NCBI GenBank assembly: GCA_019828595.1
Contig: JAHQRK010000029.1
Span: 62,001-126,000, forward strand
Direction of reading: 5' to 3'
Length of the DNA stretch: 64,000 bases
Origin: Aphanomyces cochlioides
Lineage: Eukaryota > Oomycota > Saprolegniomycetes > Saprolegniales > Verrucalvaceae
Part shown: piece by piece, positions 52,610 to 64,000 of the stretch
How positions within the stretch are numbered: the first letter of the stretch is position 1
Layout: the number at the start of each line of letters is the position of its first letter
The notes under the pieces: model-generated
The model's input: only the letters and a program-made list of their open reading frames with translations
The model's database searches: none
Told to the model about the DNA's origin: nothing
Position numbers and translations under genes: made by a program

Positions 52610-52690
52610 GACGTTGTCGAAAGCACCTAAAAAGCAAGATTTTCCGTTGGGGGGCTGTGGTAGTTTAACCTACAAAGCAAAAACGAAAGT

Positions 52691-52733
52691 CCCGCATGCG
52701 AAGCGGGCGCTCTACCATCTGAGCTACAACCCC
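52691..52733 (-). pseudogene. tRNA-Ala 5' half, upstream of A4
   Basis: Nt 1 to 43, duplication at 52691-52706, native spacer upstream. Confidence 0.92.
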
Positions 52734-53306
52734 TTTTAAACGCTATATTCTGTCCTTGGTGACAAACATTCAGAATAAGACGAAAATATCTCTTTGGCGA
52801 CTCACTACACGACGACGCGGATGCACACAAACTGTCTATACTCAAAACACAACAGAACAAACATTCACACGCATCAAACAACACACATCGATTGTTTCTT
52901 GTCGACAGATAGTCTTGGAGAACACGCAGTATGTAGAATGCACTCTTTTCTAACGTGAACGATACACGTCTGGGTTTTACATCTAGACATACTTGCAATC
53001 TACTCGAGTGTGAAAGGACACATTATACGTGTGCAGGATCTCTATAAATTTATAGAGGTACAACAATAAATTCTCGACAAAGTTGAAACTCACGACACAA
53101 GTCAAGCAGAGTCGATTGAATTCGTTTTTTGCTCATAACTTTTGTTCTACTGCTCCGTTTGAGCTCCACCAACTCGCAAAATGCAGCTTTTGATTTTCTC
53201 TATCGTTTCCCGTCGCTCAAATGGCAAAACGACGATTGCGAAAAGAGGTATGGCCGAAAAACGTTGTCTTGTCCTTTTCGACACGTGCAAAACAAGGATA
53301 AAACTT

Positions 53307-53379
53307 TGGAGCAGCAGGGTATCGATCCCTGTACCTCCCGCATGCGAAGCGGGCGCTCTACCATCTGAGCTACAACCCC
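53307..53379 (-). tRNA. tRNA-Ala (CGC)
   Basis: Intact copy, first of the seven-unit run. Confidence 0.93.
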
Positions 53380-53952
53380 TTTTAAACGCTATATTCTGTC
53401 CTTGGTGACAAACATTCAGAATAAGACGAAAATATCTCTTTGGCGACTCACTACACGACGACGCGGATGCACACAAACTGTCTATACTCAAAACACAACA
53501 GAACAAACATTCACACGCATCAAACAACACACATCGATTGTTTCTTGTCGACAGATAGTCTTGGAGAACACGCAGTATGTAGAATGCACTCTTTTCTAAC
53601 GTGAACGATACACGTCTGGGTTTTACATCTAGACATACTTGCAATCTACTCGAGTGTGAAAGGACACATTATACGTGTGCAGGATCTCTATAAATTTATA
53701 GAGGTACAACAATAAATTCTCGACAAAGTTGAAACTCACGACACAAGTCAAGCAGAGTCGATTGAATTCGTTTTTTGCTCATAACTTTTGTTCTACTGCT
53801 CCGTTTGAGCTCCACCAACTCGCAAAATGCAGCTTTTGATTTTCTCTATCGTTTCCCGTCGCTCAAATGGCAAAACGACGATTGCGAAAAGAGGTATGGC
53901 CGAAAAACGTTGTCTTGTCCTTTTCGACACGTGCAAAACAAGGATAAAACTT

Positions 53953-54025
53953 TGGAGCAGCAGGGTATCGATCCCTGTACCTCCCGCATGCGAAGCGGGC
54001 GCTCTACCATCTGAGCTACAACCCC
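53953..54025 (-). tRNA. tRNA-Ala (CGC)
   Basis: Intact copy, second of the run. Confidence 0.93.
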
Positions 54026-54598
54026 TTTTAAACGCTATATTCTGTCCTTGGTGACAAACATTCAGAATAAGACGAAAATATCTCTTTGGCGACTCACTAC
54101 ACGACGACGCGGATGCACACAAACTGTCTATACTCAAAACACAACAGAACAAACATTCACACGCATCAAACAACACACATCGATTGTTTCTTGTCGACAG
54201 ATAGTCTTGGAGAACACGCAGTATGTAGAATGCACTCTTTTCTAACGTGAACGATACACGTCTGGGTTTTACATCTAGACATACTTGCAATCTACTCGAG
54301 TGTGAAAGGACACATTATACGTGTGCAGGATCTCTATAAATTTATAGAGGTACAACAATAAATTCTCGACAAAGTTGAAACTCACGACACAAGTCAAGCA
54401 GAGTCGATTGAATTCGTTTTTTGCTCATAACTTTTGTTCTACTGCTCCGTTTGAGCTCCACCAACTCGCAAAATGCAGCTTTTGATTTTCTCTATCGTTT
54501 CCCGTCGCTCAAATGGCAAAACGACGATTGCGAAAAGAGGTATGGCCGAAAAACGTTGTCTTGTCCTTTTCGACACGTGCAAAACAAGGATAAAACTT

Positions 54599-54671
54599 TG
54601 GAGCAGCAGGGTATCGATCCCTGTACCTCCCGCATGCGAAGCGGGCGCTCTACCATCTGAGCTACAACCCC
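54599..54671 (-). tRNA. tRNA-Ala (CGC)
   Basis: Intact copy, third of the run. Confidence 0.93.
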
Positions 54672-55244
54672 TTTTAAACGCTATATTCTGTCCTTGGTGA
54701 CAAACATTCAGAATAAGACGAAAATATCTCTTTGGCGACTCACTACACGACGACGCGGATGCACACAAACTGTCTATACTCAAAACACAACAGAACAAAC
54801 ATTCACACGCATCAAACAACACACATCGATTGTTTCTTGTCGACAGATAGTCTTGGAGAACACGCAGTATGTAGAATGCACTCTTTTCTAACGTGAACGA
54901 TACACGTCTGGGTTTTACATCTAGACATACTTGCAATCTACTCGAGTGTGAAAGGACACATTATACGTGTGCAGGATCTCTATAAATTTATAGAGGTACA
55001 ACAATAAATTCTCGACAAAGTTGAAACTCACGACACAAGTCAAGCAGAGTCGATTGAATTCGTTTTTTGCTCATAACTTTTGTTCTACTGCTCCGTTTGA
55101 GCTCCACCAACTCGCAAAATGCAGCTTTTGATTTTCTCTATCGTTTCCCGTCGCTCAAATGGCAAAACGACGATTGCGAAAAGAGGTATGGCCGAAAAAC
55201 GTTGTCTTGTCCTTTTCGACACGTGCAAAACAAGGATAAAACTT

Positions 55245-55317
55245 TGGAGCAGCAGGGTATCGATCCCTGTACCTCCCGCATGCGAAGCGGGCGCTCTACC
55301 ATCTGAGCTACAACCCC
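55245..55317 (-). tRNA. tRNA-Ala (CGC)
   Basis: Intact copy, fourth of the run. Confidence 0.93.
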
Positions 55318-55890
55318 TTTTAAACGCTATATTCTGTCCTTGGTGACAAACATTCAGAATAAGACGAAAATATCTCTTTGGCGACTCACTACACGACGAC
55401 GCGGATGCACACAAACTGTCTATACTCAAAACACAACAGAACAAACATTCACACGCATCAAACAACACACATCGATTGTTTCTTGTCGACAGATAGTCTT
55501 GGAGAACACGCAGTATGTAGAATGCACTCTTTTCTAACGTGAACGATACACGTCTGGGTTTTACATCTAGACATACTTGCAATCTACTCGAGTGTGAAAG
55601 GACACATTATACGTGTGCAGGATCTCTATAAATTTATAGAGGTACAACAATAAATTCTCGACAAAGTTGAAACTCACGACACAAGTCAAGCAGAGTCGAT
55701 TGAATTCGTTTTTTGCTCATAACTTTTGTTCTACTGCTCCGTTTGAGCTCCACCAACTCGCAAAATGCAGCTTTTGATTTTCTCTATCGTTTCCCGTCGC
55801 TCAAATGGCAAAACGACGATTGCGAAAAGAGGTATGGCCGAAAAACGTTGTCTTGTCCTTTTCGACACGTGCAAAACAAGGATAAAACTT

Positions 55891-55963
55891 TGGAGCAGCA
55901 GGGTATCGATCCCTGTACCTCCCGCATGCGAAGCGGGCGCTCTACCATCTGAGCTACAACCCC
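55891..55963 (-). tRNA. tRNA-Ala (CGC)
   Basis: Intact copy, fifth of the run. Confidence 0.93.
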
Positions 55964-56536
55964 TTTTAAACGCTATATTCTGTCCTTGGTGACAAACATT
56001 CAGAATAAGACGAAAATATCTCTTTGGCGACTCACTACACGACGACGCGGATGCACACAAACTGTCTATACTCAAAACACAACAGAACAAACATTCACAC
56101 GCATCAAACAACACACATCGATTGTTTCTTGTCGACAGATAGTCTTGGAGAACACGCAGTATGTAGAATGCACTCTTTTCTAACGTGAACGATACACGTC
56201 TGGGTTTTACATCTAGACATACTTGCAATCTACTCGAGTGTGAAAGGACACATTATACGTGTGCAGGATCTCTATAAATTTATAGAGGTACAACAATAAA
56301 TTCTCGACAAAGTTGAAACTCACGACACAAGTCAAGCAGAGTCGATTGAATTCGTTTTTTGCTCATAACTTTTGTTCTACTGCTCCGTTTGAGCTCCACC
56401 AACTCGCAAAATGCAGCTTTTGATTTTCTCTATCGTTTCCCGTCGCTCAAATGGCAAAACGACGATTGCGAAAAGAGGTATGGCCGAAAAACGTTGTCTT
56501 GTCCTTTTCGACACGTGCAAAACAAGGATAAAACTT

Positions 56537-56609
56537 TGGAGCAGCAGGGTATCGATCCCTGTACCTCCCGCATGCGAAGCGGGCGCTCTACCATCTGAGC
56601 TACAACCCC
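56537..56609 (-). tRNA. tRNA-Ala (CGC)
   Basis: Intact copy, sixth of the run. Confidence 0.93.
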
Positions 56610-57182
56610 TTTTAAACGCTATATTCTGTCCTTGGTGACAAACATTCAGAATAAGACGAAAATATCTCTTTGGCGACTCACTACACGACGACGCGGATGC
56701 ACACAAACTGTCTATACTCAAAACACAACAGAACAAACATTCACACGCATCAAACAACACACATCGATTGTTTCTTGTCGACAGATAGTCTTGGAGAACA
56801 CGCAGTATGTAGAATGCACTCTTTTCTAACGTGAACGATACACGTCTGGGTTTTACATCTAGACATACTTGCAATCTACTCGAGTGTGAAAGGACACATT
56901 ATACGTGTGCAGGATCTCTATAAATTTATAGAGGTACAACAATAAATTCTCGACAAAGTTGAAACTCACGACACAAGTCAAGCAGAGTCGATTGAATTCG
57001 TTTTTTGCTCTCAACTTTTGTTCTACTGCTCCGTTTGAGCTCCACCAACTCGCAAAATGCAGCTTTTGATTTTCTCTATCGTTTCCCGTCGCTCAAATGG
57101 CAAAACGACGATTGCGAAAAGAGGTATGGCCGAAAAACGTTGTCTTGTCCTTTTCGACACGTGCAAAACAAGGATAAAACTT

Positions 57183-57255
57183 TGGAGCAGCAGGGTATCG
57201 ATCCCTGTACCTCCCGCATGCGAAGCGGGCGCTCTACCATCTGAGCTACAACCCC
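57183..57255 (-). tRNA. tRNA-Ala (CGC)
   Basis: Intact copy, seventh of the run; its unit carries the two-base spacer variant at 57011-57012. Confidence 0.93.
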
Positions 57256-57828
57256 TTTTAAACGCTATATTCTGTCCTTGGTGACAAACATTCAGAATAA
57301 GACGAAAATATCTCTTTGGCGACTCACTACACGACGACGCGGATGCACACAAACTGTCTATACTCAAAACACAACAGAACAAACATTCACACGCATCAAA
57401 CAACACACATCGATTGTTTCTTGTCGACAGATAGTCTTGGAGAACACGCAGTATGTAGAATGCACTCTTTTCTAACGTGAACGATACACGTCTGGGTTTT
57501 ACATCTAGACATACTTGCAATCTACTCGAGTGTGAAAGGACACATTATACGTGTGCAGGATCTCTATAAATTTATAGAGGTACAACAATAAATTCTCGAC
57601 AAAGTTGAAACTCACGACACAAGTCAAGCAGAGTCGATTGAATTCGTTTTTTGCTCATAACTTTTGTTCTACTGCTCCGTTTGAGCTCCACCAACTCGCA
57701 AAATGCAGCTTTTGATTTTCTCTATCGTTTCCCGTCGCTCAAATGGCAAAACGACGATTGCGAAAAGAGGTATGGCCGAAAAACGTTGTCTTGTCCTTTT
57801 CGACACGTGCAAAACAAGGATAAAACTT

Positions 57829-57874
57829 TGGAGCAGCAGGGTATCGATCCCTGTACCTCCCGCATGCGAAGCGG
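57829..57874 (-). pseudogene. tRNA-Ala 3' half, first 1555-bp unit
   Basis: Nt 73 to 28; partner at 58768-58810. Confidence 0.9.
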
Positions 57875-58767
57875 TTAACTGAGTATATTAAAGAATTAAT
57901 ATGGCCCAAAAGGGCCGCAAACTAGACTTTCGATTTTGGCTTCATAGGTCGCATAATAAATATGTGTTGCGAAATGTGACCTTGGAAGGTTCTTGTGGAA
58001 AATCGTCCAGTGTTGCTTAACCGAAATAGACTTGGGGTGTGGGGTAATTTGGAGGAACCATGGCAGAAAGAAAATGTTGCATGGCGATTCAGGCTGTGAA
58101 AAAATTCAAGAGTATAGAGAAGAGCCATACAAGCAACTTTCTTTTCATGACCATCTTGATCCGAGTTGGTGGTGGCGAGATACGAGGCAATTTCGGGTTG
58201 ACTGTGGAGGACTTGAAAATTTGTATACAAAAGTCTTGATAAAAATTCCAAGTGGAGGTACGCAGTGAAAAAGGCCAAGTGAATAAAAGCTTGAGTTGGG
58301 GTCGATCCATGAATAAATAAATCGACAGGAGAGGAAGGCCAAAAATTGACAAAAGGGTCGAAACAGAGTAAAATCAGGCCCAAGGAAAATAAATTGGCAA
58401 GAGGTAGGAGCCCAAAAAATCCAAAAAGGTCGTGGCCAATTTAATTCGACCTCAGGAGGCCGAATTAAATCGCTGGATCCATGGGAAAAGCTGGGTTTGA
58501 GAGAAAAGACCATCCAAAATAAAATGTTCTTGGACGATTTGACCAGCCAAAAAAATCAACGAGGTCGGTCGTTCCATGACAAGCAAAGTTGATTTCAGGA
58601 GCGTCTTCATCGGAGTTGATGGTGGCGAGATAGAGGGAAAATCCCTTGTGGGTTGGGCTTTTGGGGTAAACCTCCCAAAAATAATAAAAAAGGGTAAAAT
58701 ATTTGGGAGGTGCCATTTTGACATGCGCCATGCGCGGATAGGTCTCGAGCGCGAGCATCGTCGGAGT
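57875..58767 (-). mobile_element. 5'-truncated element A, 3' UTR only (893 bp)
   Basis: It matches the left part of A2 from 14082 to about 14973 (variants gctggatccatgg, ggtgccatttt) and then stops, flanked by the 16-bp anticodon-arm duplication (ending 57874, and 58768-58783). Truncation at the 5' end with an intact 3' end is the signature of incomplete reverse transcription. It has no coding capacity but keeps the double hairpin. Confidence 0.95.
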
Positions 58768-58810
58768 CCCGCATGCGAAGCGGGCGCTCTACCATCTGAG
58801 CTACAACCCC
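58768..58810 (-). pseudogene. tRNA-Ala 5' half, first 1555-bp unit
   Basis: Nt 1 to 43. Confidence 0.9.
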
Positions 58811-59383
58811 TTTTAAACGCTATATTCTGTCCTTGGTGACAAACATTCAGAATAAGACGAAAATATCTCTTTGGCGACTCACTACACGACGACGCGGATG
58901 CACACAAACTGTCTATACTCAAAACACAACAGAACAAACATTCACACGCATCAAACAACACACATCGATTGTTTCTTGTCGACAGATAGTCTTGGAGAAC
59001 ACGCAGTATGTAGAATGCACTCTTTTCTAACGTGAACGATACACGTCTGGGTTTTACATCTAGACATACTTGCAATCTACTCGAGTGTGAAAGGACACAT
59101 TATACGTGTGCAGGATCTCTATAAATTTATAGAGGTACAACAATAAATTCTCGACAAAGTTGAAACTCACGACACAAGTCAAGCAGAGTCGATTGAATTC
59201 GTTTTTTGCTCATAACTTTTGTTCTACTGCTCCGTTTGAGCTCCACCAACTCGCAAAATGCAGCTTTTGATTTTCTCTATCGTTTCCCGTCGCTCAAATG
59301 GCAAAACGACGATTGCGAAAAGAGGTATGGCCGAAAAACGTTGTCTTGTCCTTTTCGACACGTGCAAAACAAGGATAAAACTT

Positions 59384-59429
59384 TGGAGCAGCAGGGTATC
59401 GATCCCTGTACCTCCCGCATGCGAAGCGG
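59384..59429 (-). pseudogene. tRNA-Ala 3' half, second 1555-bp unit
   Basis: Nt 73 to 28; partner at 60323-60365. Confidence 0.9.
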
Positions 59430-60322
59430 TTAACTGAGTATATTAAAGAATTAATATGGCCCAAAAGGGCCGCAAACTAGACTTTCGATTTTGGCTTCAT
59501 AGGTCGCATAATAAATATGTGTTGCGAAATGTGACCTTGGAAGGTTCTTGTGGAAAATCGTCCAGTGTTGCTTAACCGAAATAGACTTGGGGTGTGGGGT
59601 AATTTGGAGGAACCATGGCAGAAAGAAAATGTTGCATGGCGATTCAGGCTGTGAAAAAATTCAAGAGTATAGAGAAGAGCCATACAAGCAACTTTCTTTT
59701 CATGACCATCTTGATCCGAGTTGGTGGTGGCGAGATACGAGGCAATTTCGGGTTGACTGTGGAGGACTTGAAAATTTGTATACAAAAGTCTTGATAAAAA
59801 TTCCAAGTGGAGGTACGCAGTGAAAAAGGCCAAGTGAATAAAAGCTTGAGTTGGGGTCGATCCATGAATAAATAAATCGACAGGAGAGGAAGGCCAAAAA
59901 TTGACAAAAGGGTCGAAACAGAGTAAAATCAGGCCCAAGGAAAATAAATTGGCAAGAGGTAGGAGCCCAAAAAATCCAAAAAGGTCGTGGCCAATTTAAT
60001 TCGACCTCAGGAGGCCGAATTAAATCGCTGGATCCATGGGAAAAGCTGGGTTTGAGAGAAAAGACCATCCAAAATAAAATGTTCTTGGACGATTTGACCA
60101 GCCAAAAAAATCAACGAGGTCGGTCGTTCCATGACAAGCAAAGTTGATTTCAGGAGCGTCTTCATCGGAGTTGATGGTGGCGAGATAGAGGGAAAATCCC
60201 TTGTGGGTTGGGCTTTTGGGGTAAACCTCCCAAAAATAATAAAAAAGGGTAAAATATTTGGGAGGTGCCATTTTGACATGCGCCATGCGCGGATAGGTCT
60301 CGAGCGCGAGCATCGTCGGAGT
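59430..60322 (-). mobile_element. 5'-truncated element A, second copy
   Basis: Same as the copy at 57875-58767. Confidence 0.95.
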
Positions 60323-60365
60323 CCCGCATGCGAAGCGGGCGCTCTACCATCTGAGCTACAACCCC
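60323..60365 (-). pseudogene. tRNA-Ala 5' half, second 1555-bp unit
   Basis: Nt 1 to 43. Confidence 0.9.
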
Positions 60366-60938
60366 TTTTAAACGCTATATTCTGTCCTTGGTGACAAACA
60401 TTCAGAATAAGACGAAAATATCTCTTTGGCGACTCACTACACGACGACGCGGATGCACACAAACTGTCTATACTCAAAACACAACAGAACAAACATTCAC
60501 ACGCATCAAACAACACACATCGATTGTTTCTTGTCGACAGATAGTCTTGGAGAACACGCAGTATGTAGAATGCACTCTTTTCTAACGTGAACGATACACG
60601 TCTGGGTTTTACATCTAGACATACTTGCAATCTACTCGAGTGTGAAAGGACACATTATACGTGTGCAGGATCTCTATAAATTTATAGAGGTACAACAATA
60701 AATTCTCGACAAAGTTGAAACTCACGACACAAGTCAAGCAGAGTCGATTGAATTCGTTTTTTGCTCATAACTTTTGTTCTACTGCTCCGTTTGAGCTCCA
60801 CCAACTCGCAAAATGCAGCTTTTGATTTTCTCTATCGTTTCCCGTCGCTCAAATGGCAAAACGACGATTGCGAAAAGAGGTATGGCCGAAAAACGTTGTC
60901 TTGTCCTTTTCGACACGTGCAAAACAAGGATAAAACTT

Positions 60939-60984
60939 TGGAGCAGCAGGGTATCGATCCCTGTACCTCCCGCATGCGAAGCGG
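60939..60984 (-). pseudogene. tRNA-Ala 3' half, third 1555-bp unit
   Basis: Nt 73 to 28; partner at 61878-61920. Confidence 0.9.
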
Positions 60985-61877
60985 TTAACTGAGTATATTA
61001 AAGAATTAATATGGCCCAAAAGGGCCGCAAACTAGACTTTCGATTTTGGCTTCATAGGTCGCATAATAAATATGTGTTGCGAAATGTGACCTTGGAAGGT
61101 TCTTGTGGAAAATCGTCCAGTGTTGCTTAACCGAAATAGACTTGGGGTGTGGGGTAATTTGGAGGAACCATGGCAGAAAGAAAATGTTGCATGGCGATTC
61201 AGGCTGTGAAAAAATTCAAGAGTATAGAGAAGAGCCATACAAGCAACTTTCTTTTCATGACCATCTTGATCCGAGTTGGTGGTGGCGAGATACGAGGCAA
61301 TTTCGGGTTGACTGTGGAGGACTTGAAAATTTGTATACAAAAGTCTTGATAAAAATTCCAAGTGGAGGTACGCAGTGAAAAAGGCCAAGTGAATAAAAGC
61401 TTGAGTTGGGGTCGATCCATGAATAAATAAATCGACAGGAGAGGAAGGCCAAAAATTGACAAAAGGGTCGAAACAGAGTAAAATCAGGCCCAAGGAAAAT
61501 AAATTGGCAAGAGGTAGGAGCCCAAAAAATCCAAAAAGGTCGTGGCCAATTTAATTCGACCTCAGGAGGCCGAATTAAATCGCTGGATCCATGGGAAAAG
61601 CTGGGTTTGAGAGAAAAGACCATCCAAAATAAAATGTTCTTGGACGATTTGACCAGCCAAAAAAATCAACGAGGTCGGTCGTTCCATGACAAGCAAAGTT
61701 GATTTCAGGAGCGTCTTCATCGGAGTTGATGGTGGCGAGATAGAGGGAAAATCCCTTGTGGGTTGGGCTTTTGGGGTAAACCTCCCAAAAATAATAAAAA
61801 AGGGTAAAATATTTGGGAGGTGCCATTTTGACATGCGCCATGCGCGGATAGGTCTCGAGCGCGAGCATCGTCGGAGT
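60985..61877 (-). mobile_element. 5'-truncated element A, third copy
   Basis: Same as the copy at 57875-58767. Confidence 0.95.
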
Positions 61878-61920
61878 CCCGCATGCGAAGCGGGCGCTCT
61901 ACCATCTGAGCTACAACCCC
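61878..61920 (-). pseudogene. tRNA-Ala 5' half, third 1555-bp unit
   Basis: Nt 1 to 43. Confidence 0.9.
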
Positions 61921-62493
61921 TTTTAAACGCTATATTCTGTCCTTGGTGACAAACATTCAGAATAAGACGAAAATATCTCTTTGGCGACTCACTACACGAC
62001 GACGCGGATGCACACAAACTGTCTATACTCAAAACACAACAGAACAAACATTCACACGCATCAAACAACACACATCGATTGTTTCTTGTCGACAGATAGT
62101 CTTGGAGAACACGCAGTATGTAGAATGCACTCTTTTCTAACGTGAACGATACACGTCTGGGTTTTACATCTAGACATACTTGCAATCTACTCGAGTGTGA
62201 AAGGACACATTATACGTGTGCAGGATCTCTATAAATTTATAGAGGTACAACAATAAATTCTCGACAAAGTTGAAACTCACGACACAAGTCAAGCAGAGTC
62301 GATTGAATTCGTTTTTTGCTCATAACTTTTGTTCTACTGCTCCGTTTGAGCTCCACCAACTCGCAAAATGCAGCTTTTGATTTTCTCTATCGTTTCCCGT
62401 CGCTCAAATGGCAAAACGACGATTGCGAAAAGAGGTATGGCCGAAAAACGTTGTCTTGTCCTTTTCGACACGTGCAAAACAAGGATAAAACTT

Positions 62494-62539
62494 TGGAGCA
62501 GCAGGGTATCGATCCCTGTACCTCCCGCATGCGAAGCGG
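62494..62539 (-). pseudogene. tRNA-Ala 3' half, fourth 1555-bp unit
   Basis: Nt 73 to 28; partner at 63433-63475. Confidence 0.9.
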
Positions 62540-63432
62540 TTAACTGAGTATATTAAAGAATTAATATGGCCCAAAAGGGCCGCAAACTAGACTTTCGATT
62601 TTGGCTTCATAGGTCGCATAATAAATATGTGTTGCGAAATGTGACCTTGGAAGGTTCTTGTGGAAAATCGTCCAGTGTTGCTTAACCGAAATAGACTTGG
62701 GGTGTGGGGTAATTTGGAGGAACCATGGCAGAAAGAAAATGTTGCATGGCGATTCAGGCTGTGAAAAAATTCAAGAGTATAGAGAAGAGCCATACAAGCA
62801 ACTTTCTTTTCATGACCATCTTGATCCGAGTTGGTGGTGGCGAGATACGAGGCAATTTCGGGTTGACTGTGGAGGACTTGAAAATTTGTATACAAAAGTC
62901 TTGATAAAAATTCCAAGTGGAGGTACGCAGTGAAAAAGGCCAAGTGAATAAAAGCTTGAGTTGGGGTCGATCCATGAATAAATAAATCGACAGGAGAGGA
63001 AGGCCAAAAATTGACAAAAGGGTCGAAACAGAGTAAAATCAGGCCCAAGGAAAATAAATTGGCAAGAGGTAGGAGCCCAAAAAATCCAAAAAGGTCGTGG
63101 CCAATTTAATTCGACCTCAGGAGGCCGAATTAAATCGCTGGATCCATGGGAAAAGCTGGGTTTGAGAGAAAAGACCATCCAAAATAAAATGTTCTTGGAC
63201 GATTTGACCAGCCAAAAAAATCAACGAGGTCGGTCGTTCCATGACAAGCAAAGTTGATTTCAGGAGCGTCTTCATCGGAGTTGATGGTGGCGAGATAGAG
63301 GGAAAATCCCTTGTGGGTTGGGCTTTTGGGGTAAACCTCCCAAAAATAATAAAAAAGGGTAAAATATTTGGGAGGTGCCATTTTGACATGCGCCATGCGC
63401 GGATAGGTCTCGAGCGCGAGCATCGTCGGAGT
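62540..63432 (-). mobile_element. 5'-truncated element A, fourth copy
   Basis: Same as the copy at 57875-58767. Confidence 0.95.
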
Positions 63433-63475
63433 CCCGCATGCGAAGCGGGCGCTCTACCATCTGAGCTACAACCCC
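63433..63475 (-). pseudogene. tRNA-Ala 5' half, fourth 1555-bp unit
   Basis: Nt 1 to 43. Confidence 0.9.
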
Positions 63476-64000
63476 TTTTAAACGCTATATTCTGTCCTTG
63501 GTGACAAACATTCAGAATAAGACGAAAATATCTCTTTGGCGACTCACTACACGACGACGCGGATGCACACAAACTGTCTATACTCAAAACACAACAGAAC
63601 AAACATTCACACGCATCAAACAACACACATCGATTGTTTCTTGTCGACAGATAGTCTTGGAGAACACGCAGTATGTAGAATGCACTCTTTTCTAACGTGA
63701 ACGATACACGTCTGGGTTTTACATCTAGACATACTTGCAATCTACTCGAGTGTGAAAGGACACATTATACGTGTGCAGGATCTCTATAAATTTATAGAGG
63801 TACAACAATAAATTCTCGACAAAGTTGAAACTCACGACACAAGTCAAGCAGAGTCGATTGAATTCGTTTTTTGCTCATAACTTTTGTTCTACTGCTCCGT
63901 TTGAGCTCCACCAACTCGCAAAATGCAGCTTTTGATTTTCTCTATCGTTTCCCGTCGCTCAAATGGCAAAACGACGATTGCGAAAAGAGGTATGGCCGAA
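63476..64000. repeat. Partial array unit at the window end
   Basis: First 525 bases of a standard spacer, with TATA palindrome and candidate small RNA from 63811. The next tRNA would start just outside the window, so it cannot be said whether it is intact. Confidence 0.93.

Larger units (their letters stand above)
43460..52690 (-). mobile_element. Non-LTR retrotransposon A4, full length, both ORFs frameshifted
   Basis: 3' UTR 43460-45899 (degenerate repeats with extra small indels), ORF2 45900-49984, ORF1 50085-52609, 5' UTR 52610-52690. Flanked by 16-bp cccgcatgcgaagcgg (ending 43459, and 52691-52706). It has the most private changes of the four full copies and is probably the oldest or least constrained. 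Confidence 0.95.
52734..57874. repeat. Tandem array, seven complete 646-bp units and an eighth cut by a truncated A
   Basis: Units start at 52734, 53380, 54026, 54672, 55318, 55964, 56610 and 57256. All look identical except for AT to TC at 57011-57012 in the seventh unit. The spacers carry the TATA palindrome and the candidate small RNA. No protein gene is present. Confidence 0.95.
57829..63475. repeat. Higher-order repeat, four 1555-bp copies of (tRNA-Ala unit + truncated A)
   Basis: The pattern tRNA 3' half, 893-bp truncated A, tRNA 5' half, spacer repeats with a 1555-bp period (57829, 59384, 60939, 62494). The copies look identical, including the truncation point, so one insertion was multiplied by unequal exchange rather than four separate insertions. 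Spacers 58811-59383, 60366-60938 and 61921-62493 are standard. Confidence 0.95.

Noticed and set aside
58452..59075. 207-aa open frame across truncated A, tRNA half and spacer
   Set aside because: Chimera of retroelement 3' UTR and tRNA array; no conserved protein feature.

Overview
The window is eukaryotic repeat DNA with no ordinary host protein gene in it. Its backbone is a tandem array of a 646-bp unit. Each unit carries one tRNA-Ala (anticodon CGC) gene on the minus strand, plus a possible second small RNA on the plus strand (palindromic TATA box, closed stem, T6 run). I count 13 tRNA genes with an intact 73-nt body, 8 split by insertions, and a last partial unit cut by the window end. 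The spacer looks identical in every unit I compared, apart from one 2-base difference at 57011-57012.

The array is colonised by site-specific non-LTR (LINE-type) retrotransposons that all hit the tRNA-Ala gene, at two different places. Family A (four full copies of about 9.2 kb at 4032-13260, 14082-23309, 32762-41991 and 43460-52690, and four 5'-truncated 893-bp copies from 57875) sits in the anticodon arm in the same orientation as the tRNA. It is flanked by 15-16 bp duplications covering tRNA nt 28-42/43, and it splits the gene. Family B (one full 8.1-kb copy at 23998-32128, two identical 146-bp 3' ends, a related 159-bp 3' end at 3240-3398, and probably another family ending at 641) sits at the 5' edge of the tRNA in the opposite orientation. 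Its 14-bp duplication is tRNA nt 1-14, so a complete tRNA body survives beside it.

Both families encode an ORF1 protein and an ORF2 protein with an apurinic endonuclease (APE), a reverse transcriptase and a C-terminal zinc-binding motif. B also encodes a third protein that looks like a chromodomain joined to a papain-fold (Cys-His-Asp order) cysteine protease. A has instead a 2.4-kb 3' UTR made of degenerate repeats. Of the full A copies only A3 (32762-41991) has both ORFs open; A1 has a broken ORF2, A2 a broken ORF1, and A4 has both broken.

Layout from left to right: 3' end of element C (1-641); three clean units; a fourth unit with a B-like 3' end; A1; truncated B; A2; one unit; full B; A3; truncated B; one unit; A4; seven clean units; then a 1555-bp higher-order repeat (unit plus truncated A) at least four times. 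Organism: the style of the APE/RT proteins recalls elements of oomycetes and early-diverging fungi (Mucoromycota). I cannot settle which from the sequence alone.
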